In this document: positions 35,775 to 43,805 of the stretch, in pieces | Layout: the number at the start of each line of letters is the position of its first letter | Position numbering within the stretch: position 1 is the stretch's first letter | From: Roseimaritima ulvae | GTDB taxonomy: Bacteria > Planctomycetota > Planctomycetia > Pirellulales > Pirellulaceae | Length of the DNA stretch: 64,000 nt | Direction of reading: 5' to 3' | Assembly (NCBI RefSeq): GCF_008065135.1 | Contig: NZ_CP042914.1 | Coordinates: forward strand, 4,321,404 to 4,385,403 | Notes under the pieces: model-generated | What the model saw: only the letters and a program-made list of their open reading frames with translations | Database searches by the model: none | Told to the model about the DNA's origin: nothing | Made by a program: the position numbers and the translations under genes

Positions 35775-36890
35775 CTACGGACGCACCGCCAACCGCACTG
35801 GTCGCTGCTGACCTGCGTACTCGAAGGCCTGCTGCGTCTGCTCTAGCGGAAACGTCCGCGCGACCAGTTGCTCGAAGGGAAAACGGCCTTGGGTGCGTTC
35901 CAGGAAACGAAGGCCTTGCGCCAAATCGTCCGCCTGGTAGTTATGCAGTCCCCGCACCGTCAACATTCGTCGCACAATGTTCTCTGGTGCAAGTGCAAGC
36001 GCGTCGGTGGGAAACACCGAACCGGCCAGCAGCACGCAACCGCCCACGCGTACGGCGTCGATGCAGGTTTGGACCGCGGCGGGCACGCCGGCAAAGTCCA
36101 AGGCGATATCGGCTCCGCGACCTTGAGACAACTGCCCTAACACTTCCTTCAAACCTGCGGGATCAGCAGCCGAGATTCCGTGCGTGGCACCGAAAGATCG
36201 GGCGGTTTGCAGGCGCTCGGCGTCCGGATCGGCCACCACGATGTGCTCCGCACCGGCGTCGCTTAATTGGGCTGCCGCGGTCAAGCCCAACATTCCCGCA
36301 CCGGTGATCAATACCGTGGCGCCGGCCAGCGCATGGGTTTCGGCGATCAGGCGGATGGCGGCAAACACCGTCGCCGTGGCGCAGTTGGCCGGGCAGGCGA
36401 CTTCATCCGGCAAACAGTCAGGGATCGGAAAGACCGGCGTGCCAGGAACCAGCACACAAAACGGACTCAGACCTCCGCTGGGCCCGCCATCGCGTCGGAC
36501 TTGATGGCCATACTTAAACAGTCGTTCGCACTTTTGCGTGAGGTTGTGCCGGCAGAAGAAGCACTCACCACAGCCTACTGCCATCGCCCAGGTGACACGT
36601 TGGCCTGGCTGCAGCACATGACCGTGGTAGTCCCGCGGCAATTCGTTTCCTTCCCAGGCAACGACTTCGCCAATGATTTCATGTCCCAGCACACAGCCGG
36701 CCGGGGCGCTACGACGACCTTGGAAGGTATGCAGGTCGCTGCCGCAAATCGTGCACAGCGTGACGCGAATCAGCAGCTCGCCGGACTCCAACGGCAACGA
36801 CTTCACGGGTCGCCGCACAAATTCACGACTCGTTGAATCGAACTCCATCGCGAACCCATCGATGGTCAGGTGGTTATTCAGAGCGGTCAA
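35775..36890 (-). CDS. Zinc-dependent alcohol dehydrogenase, putative phosphonate-catabolism type
   Basis: This 371-aa medium-chain dehydrogenase has the catalytic zinc Cys in CTICGSDLHTFQGRR, GHEIIGEV next, and a four-Cys structural zinc lobe (CGECFFCRHNLTQKC). The NAD(P) fold is at VLITGAGMLGLTAAAQL. The TLCTICGSDLHTFQGRR-type N-terminus and the neighbouring genes recall the 'phosphonate catabolism associated alcohol dehydrogenase' family (TIGR03366, named from memory). It is transcribed away from the DUF5690 transporter, which starts 165 bp away. ATG 36848 is an alternative start. An oxidative or reductive step on a phosphonate or its aldehyde product is inferred. Confidence 0.85.
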   Translation of the reverse strand: MTALNNHLTIDGFAMEFDSTSREFVRRPVKSLPLESGELLIRVTLCTICGSDLHTFQGRRSAPAGCVLGHEIIGEVVAWEGNELPRDYHGHVLQPGQRVTWAMAVGCGECFFCRHNLTQKCERLFKYGHQVRRDGGPSGGLSPFCVLVPGTPVFPIPDCLPDEVACPANCATATVFAAIRLIAETHALAGATVLITGAGMLGLTAAAQLSDAGAEHIVVADPDAERLQTARSFGATHGISAADPAGLKEVLGQLSQGRGADIALDFAGVPAAVQTCIDAVRVGGCVLLAGSVFPTDALALAPENIVRRMLTVRGLHNYQADDLAQGLRFLERTQGRFPFEQLVARTFPLEQTQQAFEYAGQQRPVRLAVRP

Positions 36891-37055
36891 TGCATCAGGC
36901 TCGCAGCTGGGGGCGTGTTAAGTCTGGGTGAAATATGTGGCTCGCTGGGATTCGAGCGTTGACGTTGCTCGCGCATTGTTTCAGGCTGTCGCTATCGCGT
37001 CCAGGGTTCGGGATCCACTTCCAAGGTCCCAGCTTGCGAGGCGTGCATCCAGGCG

Positions 37056-38405
37056 GTGTTCACGGCAATCAACCCCGACGAGAATCTCATGCATGCCACA
37101 GAGAGTTGGATCAGCAAACGGCTGGGTCAAGCGAGTCCGGCTTCGTTTTCGGCGTACTGTATCGTGGCGGCTTTCGGAACGTACTTTTGCATGTACGCGT
37201 TCCGCAAACCATTCACGGCCGCAACCTATGAAGACACGGTTTGGATGGGACTGGGGTTTAAGACGGTGCTGGTGGCCGCTCAGGTCGCCGGCTACACACT
37301 ATCAAAATTCATCGGCATCAAAGTCGTATCCGAGATGCCCGCTCGCTATCGCGCGGTTTCGATTCTGGCATTGATCGCGATTGCGGAACTGGCATTGTTG
37401 CTGTTTGCGATCACCCCCACTCCTTGGAACTTCATTTGGTTATTCGTCAACGGACTACCATTGGGGATGGTGTTTGGCTTGGTGTTGGGATTCTTGGAAG
37501 GACGTAAAGTCACCGAATCGCTGTCGGCCGGGTTGTGTGCCAGCTTTATCGTGTCCTCGGGATTTGTGAAATCGGTTGGCCGTAGTTTGATCGAAAACTA
37601 CGCGGTGGACGCGTATTGGATGCCCGTTTTGACGGGACTTATTTTTGTGGTGCCGCTGGTGTTTTTTGTCTGGCTGTTGGCACAGATTCCGCCTCCTTCG
37701 GCGGAGGATCAATCGATGCGATCCAAACGCATGCCGATGAACCAGAGCGACCGTCGAGCCTTCTTTCGGCGGCATGCGATCGGGCTGACAGGTCTGCTGG
37801 CGATCTACGTGTTGTTGACTATCGTCCGCAGTCTGCGGGATGACTTTGCCGTCGAGGTTTGGCAGGAACTGGGCGTCGAGAACGAGCCCACGGTATTTGC
37901 CCGATCGGAATTCTGGGTGATGCTGGGTGTGATCTTGATTACCGGGATGACGATGTTGATTCGCAGCAACCGCGTCGCGTTTTTGTCGGCGATCGGATTG
38001 TTGTGCAGCGGTTTTGCGGTGGTGATGGCAGCCGTCCTGGGGCAACAACTCGGGGGACTTTCGCCGATGACGTTTATGGTCCTGCTGGGGACCGGCATGT
38101 ACGTTCCCTACGTGGCTTTCCACACGACCGTGTTTGAACGCATGCTGGCGGCGTTTCGCGAAACCGGTACGATTGGGTATTTGATGTACCTGGCCGACGC
38201 GCTGGGTTACCTCGGTTACGTCGCGATCATGATCTTCCGGAATACCACTTCGGGCGAAGTCGACTTCTTGAATCTTCTGCTGTGGTCCTCCATGGCAGTC
38301 GCCTTGGCATCGACGGCGATTGGTCTGTTCCTAGCCCTGCACTACGCACGCACGCTTCCCAAAACCAGCGACGAACTAGCCGCTCCACAAGTTTCTTTGT
38401 TGTAA
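37056..38405 (+). CDS. DUF5690 / MFS-like transporter
   Basis: The 449-aa protein has about 12 membrane helices. The N-terminal SFSAYCIVAAFGTYFCMYAFRKPFTAA resembles major-facilitator phosphate-ester antiporters (GlpT-like: YxxRKPF), and LPLGMVFGLVLGFLEGRKVTE follows. I assign it to the DUF5690 family of MFS-like proteins. ATG 37089 (MHATESW) is a plausible alternative start. Placement upstream of the FAD oxidoreductase and phosphonatase-like genes, on the same strand with a 14-bp gap to the next start, suggests uptake of an organophosphonate or a related amino compound. The substrate is an inference. Confidence 0.8.
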   Translation: MFTAINPDENLMHATESWISKRLGQASPASFSAYCIVAAFGTYFCMYAFRKPFTAATYEDTVWMGLGFKTVLVAAQVAGYTLSKFIGIKVVSEMPARYRAVSILALIAIAELALLLFAITPTPWNFIWLFVNGLPLGMVFGLVLGFLEGRKVTESLSAGLCASFIVSSGFVKSVGRSLIENYAVDAYWMPVLTGLIFVVPLVFFVWLLAQIPPPSAEDQSMRSKRMPMNQSDRRAFFRRHAIGLTGLLAIYVLLTIVRSLRDDFAVEVWQELGVENEPTVFARSEFWVMLGVILITGMTMLIRSNRVAFLSAIGLLCSGFAVVMAAVLGQQLGGLSPMTFMVLLGTGMYVPYVAFHTTVFERMLAAFRETGTIGYLMYLADALGYLGYVAIMIFRNTTSGEVDFLNLLLWSSMAVALASTAIGLFLALHYARTLPKTSDELAAPQVSLL

Positions 38406-38419
38406 AGGTTTCGCCCACG

Positions 38420-39592
38420 TTGACTGTCGACCATCACGATGCGGATTTAATTGTTATTGGCGGAGGCGTGCTGGGGGCGTTCCATGCCTATCACGCTCTT
38501 CAACGCGGCTTAAAGGTAATCCTGCTGGAACGACACGCCGCGCCGCAAGGAGCCACGGTGCGCAACTTCGGCCAGGTGGTGCCTTCGGGACTGGACCAGC
38601 ACTGGCAGCAGTTTGGCCGCCAAAGTTTGCAGATCTACAATACGATTCAAGCTCAATTCGATATTTCGATTCGACAACAAGGCAGCGTATACATCGCCTC
38701 GGATGCCGAAGAGTTGACGCTGATCGAAGAACTGCACGCGATCAATGCGGCCAACGATTACACATCGCAATTGTGGACGGCGGCGGAGTGTCGTCAGCGA
38801 TACCCGCAGCTGAGAAGCGATTATTGCGGTGGTGGCTTGTTCTTTCCCGATGAATTGTCGGTAAACCCACGCATGATGGTGCACCGTTTACACCAGTTCC
38901 TCGCTCAACAACCGGGCTTTAACAGCCACTTCCAAACGCCCGTCTGCGAATTGGCTTCAGCCGCCCACGGCCGCGTCCAGGCGACAAGCACCGACGGCCG
39001 ACGGTTCACCGCCGACAAGGCCTTGGTCTGCTGTGGAAGTGAGTTTCAGATGCTGTTTCCCCAACTGTTTCATGCCAGCGACCTGCAAGCCGTCAAGCTG
39101 CAGATGCTGCGACTGAAACCTCAGTCGAGCATGCAGCTGCCCGGAAATATTCTCACCGGTCGCTCGATCCGCCGCTATGAAAGTTTTTCGCAGTGTCCTT
39201 CCTGGCATGAAATTCAAGCACGTCAAGACGCTGATGACTTCGCCGCGAAGTGGGGAATCCATATCCTGTTCAAGCAAGAAGCCGACGGAGGCATCATTCT
39301 GGGCGACTCACACGAATACGCGCCGGCCTCCCAGATCGATACTCTGGACTTTGACATTCGCAGCGATATCAACCAGTGTTTCATCGACGAAGGCCGGCAG
39401 ATCTTTGATTTGGCGTCCTGGGACATCGAAACGTCATGGTACGGTGTGTACTGCCAAACCAAAAATCCTGCGGGGATTTTTACCCAAACCATCGATAACC
39501 ACATCCACATCGTTACCGGCATTGGCGGCAAAGGCATGACCAGCAGTGCCGGATTTGCCAAGCAGCATCTGGAAGAGATTTACAATGATTGA
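38420..39592 (+). CDS. FAD-dependent oxidoreductase of phosphonate catabolism type
   Basis: This ~390-aa DAO-fold flavoenzyme starts at TTG 38420, the only standard start near the Rossmann motif; upstream in-frame DNA lies within the transporter gene. DADLIVIGGGVLGAFHAYHAL binds FAD, followed by GATVRNFGQVVPSG, and ITGIGGKGMTSSAGFA-like sequence ends the protein. It resembles TIGR03364 oxidoreductases, commonly beside phosphonatase genes. From memory, characterised relatives (PbfC/PbfD) oxidise 2-aminoethylphosphonate or its N-alkyl forms to phosphonoacetaldehyde. That product would feed the next gene, whose start overlaps by eight bases. Confidence 0.85.
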   Translation: MTVDHHDADLIVIGGGVLGAFHAYHALQRGLKVILLERHAAPQGATVRNFGQVVPSGLDQHWQQFGRQSLQIYNTIQAQFDISIRQQGSVYIASDAEELTLIEELHAINAANDYTSQLWTAAECRQRYPQLRSDYCGGGLFFPDELSVNPRMMVHRLHQFLAQQPGFNSHFQTPVCELASAAHGRVQATSTDGRRFTADKALVCCGSEFQMLFPQLFHASDLQAVKLQMLRLKPQSSMQLPGNILTGRSIRRYESFSQCPSWHEIQARQDADDFAAKWGIHILFKQEADGGIILGDSHEYAPASQIDTLDFDIRSDINQCFIDEGRQIFDLASWDIETSWYGVYCQTKNPAGIFTQTIDNHIHIVTGIGGKGMTSSAGFAKQHLEEIYND

Positions 39593-40271
39593 ATTAGTCG
39601 TTTTTGACATGGCGGGCACGACCGTTGATGAAGACAACGTGGTCTACAAAACCGTCCGCGCGGCGATCAACGCAGCCGGCTACGCGTTTACGCAGGATCA
39701 AGTCCAAGCAGCCGGTGCGGGCAAAGAAAAATCGCAGGCGATCCGCGACGTGTTGGCCCTCGATGGCAACCCTCACAGCGACGAAGAAGTGGCAGCGATC
39801 TTTTCCGACTTCAAACAGCGACTGGCTCAGGCCTACACGGATTTGGACGTCCGCGAACAACCAGGCGCCACCGACGTGTTCGCCGCTCTTCGCGACCGCG
39901 GCATCAAAGTTGTGCTCAACACCGGATACGATCGTGCCACGGCGGAAGGTCTGATCAAAAAAATCGGCTGGACGGTCGGCGAGCAAGTTGACGCATTGGT
40001 CACGGCCAGCGATGTCAGCAACGGCCGCCCGGCACCCGACATGATCCAAAAAGCGATGCAGCTGACGGGCGTCGCCTCGCCCCAAGCCGTGGCCAAAGTC
40101 GGCGATTCGGGCATCGATATCGAAGAAGGACAAAACGCCGATTGCGGCATGACCTTCGGCATCACCACAGGGGCCCAGAATGAGGCGCTCTTGCAACAAT
40201 CCAAGCCCACGGCCATCCTGCACAGTCTATCGGAATTGCTAGACGCCCTCGCCCAACCCGTCTCCCCGTAG
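39585..40271 (+). CDS. Phosphonatase-like HAD hydrolase
   Basis: The 228-aa HAD enzyme has FDMAGTTVDED as motif I (nucleophile Asp8; the MAGTTVD form is typical of phosphonatases rather than DxDGT sugar phosphatases). VLNTGYDRATA is motif II, and GRPAPDMI and VGDSGIDIEEG are motifs III and IV. In the cap, GKEKSQAIR aligns by eye with the PhnX segment GLLKIDHVR, placing Lys49 where PhnX has its Schiff-base Lys. It would cleave the C-P bond of phosphonoacetaldehyde or a similar compound. The stop codon (40269-40271) is the TAG of a GTAG hairpin element. Confidence 0.85.
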   Translation: MIELVVFDMAGTTVDEDNVVYKTVRAAINAAGYAFTQDQVQAAGAGKEKSQAIRDVLALDGNPHSDEEVAAIFSDFKQRLAQAYTDLDVREQPGATDVFAALRDRGIKVVLNTGYDRATAEGLIKKIGWTVGEQVDALVTASDVSNGRPAPDMIQKAMQLTGVASPQAVAKVGDSGIDIEEGQNADCGMTFGITTGAQNEALLQQSKPTAILHSLSELLDALAQPVSP

Positions 40272-40291
40272 CCGAAGTCGCCAGACTTTGG
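40268..40291 (+). repeat. GTAG-hairpin element at the phosphonatase-like stop codon
   Basis: Plus copy with arms CCGAAGT/ACTTTGG and loop CGCCAG. Its foot GTAG provides the TAG stop of the upstream gene. The next gene (HD domain) starts 12 bp after it, so the element separates the phosphonate operon from the HD gene. Confidence 0.85.
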
Positions 40292-40302
40292 ACACACCCC
40301 CC

Positions 40303-40935
40303 ATGAACCACGCCCCCGCTTCCCCCTCACACCCGCTGGTCGAACAGACCGAGGCCATCGTGCGGCAACGCATGGCTGGTCAGCAAGCCGGCCACGGCAT
40401 CGACCACGTGTTGCGCGTGCTGCAATCCGCGCGTGAAATTCAGCGGCATGTCGGTGGCGATCCGTTGACGATCGACCTAGCCGTGCTGCTGCACGACGTG
40501 GGGGATGCCAAGTTTCATGATGGGGTCGAACGCAGCGAAGAGTTTGCGCGGGAAATTTTAGGGGAACTGGGCGCGGATGAAACGCTGGTCGAACACGTCG
40601 CCCATATCGTCAACAACATCTCGTTCCGCAAAGGCGACGCGGCGGAGCCGCTGACGCTGGAGGGAAAGATTGTCCAAGACGCCGACCGCTTGGACGCATT
40701 GGGCGCGATCGGCATCGTAAGGACGATCGAATACGGAGCCGCATTTGGTCAGCCGTTTTATTCGCACGACGGGGAGACGAGTAAGACCGGAGTCGGGCAT
40801 TTCCACGACAAACTATTCAAATTGAAAGACCTGCTGAACACCGACGCCGCGCGACAAATGGCCGAACAGCGCGAACAATTCATGCACGCCTTCCTGGAAC
40901 AGTTCTTTTCGGAATGCGGCACAGGGTCACGCTAA
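40303..40935 (+). CDS. HD-domain phosphohydrolase, YedJ-like
   Basis: The ~210-aa protein has the HD motif residues: HGIDHVLRVLQSAREI, then LAVLLHDVGDAKFHD (the HD pair), and VQDADRLDALGAIGIVR (final Asp). Such proteins hydrolyse nucleotides or other phosphomonoesters in a metal-dependent way. ATG 40303 is preferred to 40288, which lies inside the hairpin element. PhnZ, an HD oxygenase, cleaves phosphonates in some bacteria. The pattern here fits the YedJ group better, so I do not include this gene in the phosphonate pathway. Confidence 0.85.
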   Translation: MNHAPASPSHPLVEQTEAIVRQRMAGQQAGHGIDHVLRVLQSAREIQRHVGGDPLTIDLAVLLHDVGDAKFHDGVERSEEFAREILGELGADETLVEHVAHIVNNISFRKGDAAEPLTLEGKIVQDADRLDALGAIGIVRTIEYGAAFGQPFYSHDGETSKTGVGHFHDKLFKLKDLLNTDAARQMAEQREQFMHAFLEQFFSECGTGSR

Positions 40936-40936
40936 G

Positions 40937-41650
40937 TCAATTCGAGTCAAACCAGTATTGAATCACACGCGGCTCTGAATAGCCGTGCCGCACGCCGCGT
41001 TTGAACAATTCGTAGGCCGGCCGGCGCGGTTCATCGAGTCCGGAATCGCCTCGATAAATGGGCCACAATACATAGTTGGGCACGGCGTAGTCATCCCACG
41101 CCCACTGATACAGCGGTTCGGTCAACAGAATGAGAGTGTTGTCTTCGGGGGCTTGTTCGTCCGAGCTAAACTTCTCTTCGAACCCATCAAACATTTCCGA
41201 GTTCAGGAACGCGTCGTCGTCCGATGTTTCGAGGTCATCCTCTTCCGCCACTCGAACCAATTTCGGCGGGTCTCCCACGCATTCCAGCCCGTCCTCCGAA
41301 TCCGCCGCCTTGGCAATTGCCAGCAAGCCAGCCGCATGGGCAAGCAGTAGCGATTCGACCTCTTGTTGAGACTGCGGAACGACGGCTCGTTCTTTGAAAC
41401 TGCTGGGCATTTCGTCGCCTGGTTCCACACATTCAGCGTAGACTTGCTGCAAACGCTTAAGTATTTCCTCACCATGTGGATGGCCTTCGCAGATCTTCTC
41501 CAGCCCCTTGCCATTGGGCGGGATCAGCCCCATCAGCAGGCCTTGATTGTATTCTTCTTCCCATGGCTCCGGATCACCGCAGCAGTCCTCGATCTGCTCC
41601 GGCGTGGCAACCGCGTTGAACCACTTCTTAAACAGTTCTTCATCGCTCAT
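40937..41650 (-). CDS. Acidic hypothetical protein
   Basis: This 237-aa cytoplasmic protein is rich in Asp and Glu (for example RVAEEDDLETSDDDAFLNSEMFDGFEE) and has no signal peptide. N-terminal PWEEEYNQGLLMGLIPPNG and C-terminal QWAWDDYAVPNYVLWPIYRG look like conserved structured segments. No domain is recognised. Its start overlaps the stop of a small upstream reading frame (ATGA), suggesting translational coupling. It converges on the HD gene with one base between the stop codons. Confidence 0.6.
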   Translation of the reverse strand: MSDEELFKKWFNAVATPEQIEDCCGDPEPWEEEYNQGLLMGLIPPNGKGLEKICEGHPHGEEILKRLQQVYAECVEPGDEMPSSFKERAVVPQSQQEVESLLLAHAAGLLAIAKAADSEDGLECVGDPPKLVRVAEEDDLETSDDDAFLNSEMFDGFEEKFSSDEQAPEDNTLILLTEPLYQWAWDDYAVPNYVLWPIYRGDSGLDEPRRPAYELFKRGVRHGYSEPRVIQYWFDSN

Positions 41651-41769
41651 CGATCGTGCTCCAGGTACAAGATTAGCTTACTTGGATGCCCATCTGCCTT
41701 GGATTGAATATACCAACCTGTCGTCCAAGCGGACACGATGACCGCCAAGGGGAGTAGCAAGGCAGCCAT
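41647..41769 (-). CDS. Possible small membrane protein (40 aa)
   Basis: Found by reading the gap by hand. ATG 41769 opens a 40-codon frame starting MAALLLPLAVIVSAWTTGWY, one clear membrane helix, and ending in LEHDR with a stop that overlaps the next start as ATGA. The frame is open upstream to about 41880 with a Pro-rich, plausible coding sequence (CSPPPPTDPLKELLQ), so a longer form from TTG 41817 is possible. No homologue is known to me. The coupling to the acidic protein gene is the main support. Confidence 0.4.
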   Translation of the reverse strand: MAALLLPLAVIVSAWTTGWYIQSKADGHPSKLILYLEHDR

Positions 41770-41923
41770 TTTGCGAGAATTCGGAGGGGCCGGCGTCAGC
41801 TCGCGCGAAGCCTGCAATAGCTCCTTGAGCGGATCGGTTGGCGGCGGGGGAGAGCAGCCAATAGGGCAGTTTTCATTTCACGCCCGGACGCGTGGCCCTA
41901 CGCGACGATGGGATCCTGTTGGT

Positions 41924-42514
41924 TTACGCGGTAATGCGTCGGGGCGTGTGGATGGTGCGGACGTCAAAACACTCCATGCCGGCGCGGCGAGCCGCTTCGA
42001 CGCCCAGGTCCGCATCTTCATACACGCGACAGTGCTCAGGCGGAACACCCAAGCGTTTGGCGACTTCCAGAAACACATCCGGATGAGGCTTGTGTAGCTC
42101 GGTGTCTTCGGACCCCACGACGCAGCCAAAGGTGTCCGTCAGTCCCAGGCGAGCGATGATTCGTTTGACGATCTCGCGCTGGCCGCCCGAGCCCACGCCC
42201 ATCGGATACTTGCCATGGTGCGCCAGGGCGATGTCGACAATCGGCTGGATCGGTTCCACCTCATCGATGGACTCCAAGAACGCCAGCTCCTTCTGTTGGG
42301 CGACGACCGGCACGTCCACTTCGATTCCCTGTTCACGTGACAGCAGTTGGATGATCTTGTCGGTGGGTTGTCCACCGAGCGAATAGAACTGCGTTTCGGT
42401 GAAAGTAAAACCGTGGCTGGCCAGGGTGTCTCGCCAAGCGATGTAATGCAGCGGCATGGTGTCGGCCAACGTGCCATCGCAATCAAATATCAGGGCGCGA
42501 ATGTTGTCAGTCAA
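41924..42514 (-). CDS. HAD-family hydrolase, beta-phosphoglucomutase/YqaB-like
   Basis: The 196-aa protein has motif I FDCDGTLADTMPLHYIAW (Asp nucleophile and DGT), motif II GVGSGGQ, the Lys of motif III in LHKPHPDVF, and motif IV VYEDADLGVEAARRAGM. The small alpha-helical cap (GQPTDKIIQLL) fits the beta-phosphoglucomutase-like subfamily, which includes sugar-phosphate phosphatases such as YqaB. The substrate is unknown. It stands alone between the small membrane protein and the RbgA gene. Confidence 0.9.
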   Translation of the reverse strand: MTDNIRALIFDCDGTLADTMPLHYIAWRDTLASHGFTFTETQFYSLGGQPTDKIIQLLSREQGIEVDVPVVAQQKELAFLESIDEVEPIQPIVDIALAHHGKYPMGVGSGGQREIVKRIIARLGLTDTFGCVVGSEDTELHKPHPDVFLEVAKRLGVPPEHCRVYEDADLGVEAARRAGMECFDVRTIHTPRRITA

Positions 42515-42600
42515 GGGAGTTTCTCGGGTTGGGGGGAAAGTTATAGGATGAGGCAGCGTTGGACTTACAGGTTGTCAGGGGCGTTCTTTCCTGCCCGTAA

Positions 42601-42645
42601 ACCCTCCCCTCGCTAAGGCTCGACCCTCCCAGAGGGAGGGTGAAG
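42601..42645. repeat. CCCTCCC palindromic intergenic repeat
   Basis: Contains CCCTCCCCTCGCT, then GCTCGACCCTCCCAGAGGGAGGGTGAAG, whose CCCTCCC/GGGAGGG arms form a hairpin with loop AGA. Close copies are at 16803-16843, 16873-16918, 47892-47938 and 47981-48025. It sits just after the RbgA stop codon. Confidence 0.75.
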
Positions 42646-42652
42646 CGCTGGC

Positions 42653-43609
42653 TCATTCCATTTCGCGGGATTTGCGTTTGGCTCGCTGTTGGTCGCGGAA
42701 CCGCTTCTTTCTCATCGCGTCTTTTTTGGTCTTGCGAGCTTCCTTTTCGGCGATCGCTTGAGCCGTTTGGATTTTTTCGCGTTCCATCGTCTCCGGCGTT
42801 TCCAGCGTCAATCGCCCCAATCCTCCAGACCGAAGTTCCGTGACCAAAATCCGTGACGCACGGTCAATGTCGACGACGTTGCCTTTCCCCAAGCAACCGC
42901 GTTTTCGACCGATCGCTTCAATGGTTTCCAATTCGGTTTCGGGCAGCGAGTCCAACTGGTATCGTTCCGCCAAACGATCGGGGTACTGGGCCAGCATGTA
43001 ACGGGCGGCAAAGAATCCAATATCGGCGTAGTCCATGGCGGTTTCTTTGACCGAACCGATCAGCGCCAGTCGGTAGCCGCTGTTTACGTTATGGACATTG
43101 GGCCACAGCACGCCGGGCGTATCCAATAAGGTGACGCCTTCGCCGATGCGAACGCGTTGCTGCTGTTTGGTAATCGCCGGCGTGTTGCCGGTCTTGGCGA
43201 TTTTTTTGCCGGCCAGAAAGTTGATGATCGTGGATTTACCCACGTTGGGGATGCCCACGATCATGGCGTTGATCGTGCGGCCTTCTCGGTGCGGGAGCAT
43301 TCGGGCGGCGACGTGCCGCAGTCGCCGAATGGAGGGAACGTCCTCGGTGCTGACCGCTTGGGCGCGGATTCCGGCGGACTGTTCCAGGTAGCCCAGCCAG
43401 GTGTCGGTCAACGCGTCGTCGGCCAGATCGCTCTTGGCCAACACTTTTAAGCAGGGTTTGTCGCCGCGAAGTTCCGCCAGCATGGGGTTTTCGCTGGAAT
43501 ACGGAATCCGGGCGTCGAGCACTTCGATGACCACATCCACTTTGGGAAGCGTGGCTTGAATCTCAAGCCGCGCCTTGTGCATGTGGCCGGGGAACCACTG
43601 AATGGCCAT
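42653..43609 (-). CDS. rbgA: Ribosome biogenesis GTPase (YlqF/RbgA)
   Basis: RbgA helps assemble the large ribosomal subunit. It is a circularly permuted GTPase: the G4 motif AKSDLAD comes before G1 GIPNVGKST, and G3 DTPGVLWP is last. The start at ATG 43609 gives the family's usual N-terminus MAIQWFPGHMHKARLEI; an in-frame ATG at 43645 lies further upstream. The C-terminus is Lys/Arg-rich (MRKKRFRDQQRAKRKSREME), suitable for rRNA binding. The length, 318 aa, is normal. Confidence 0.95.
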   Translation of the reverse strand: MAIQWFPGHMHKARLEIQATLPKVDVVIEVLDARIPYSSENPMLAELRGDKPCLKVLAKSDLADDALTDTWLGYLEQSAGIRAQAVSTEDVPSIRRLRHVAARMLPHREGRTINAMIVGIPNVGKSTIINFLAGKKIAKTGNTPAITKQQQRVRIGEGVTLLDTPGVLWPNVHNVNSGYRLALIGSVKETAMDYADIGFFAARYMLAQYPDRLAERYQLDSLPETELETIEAIGRKRGCLGKGNVVDIDRASRILVTELRSGGLGRLTLETPETMEREKIQTAQAIAEKEARKTKKDAMRKKRFRDQQRAKRKSREME

Positions 43610-43688
43610 GGGTACGTTGTGGGTGGAGACAGGGAAATGGATCAATCGCTGGACATAGTGTCGTAAATCGAACCGATTCTGCTAACCC

Positions 43689-43712
43689 CCAAACTATGGC
43701 GAGTTCGGTTAC
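43689..43712 (-). repeat. Degenerate GTAG-hairpin element
   Basis: Minus copy with foot changed to GTAA and one stem change. It lies between divergent rbgA and the TAXI gene, about 94 bp before the TAXI start. Confidence 0.65.
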
Positions 43713-43805
43713 GGGGCACCCCTCGGACACTGATACAATGCTGGGTTCGTGTTACGCTGTTCCCGATCCCCCCTCCTTCGAGCAATTCAACGCCGGCTGA
43801 AATGG

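Noticed and set aside
40303-40935. HD gene as a PhnZ-type phosphonate oxygenase
   Set aside because: Its motif spacing and downstream DADRLDALGAIG block fit YedJ-like phosphohydrolases, and a hairpin element separates it from the phosphonate genes.
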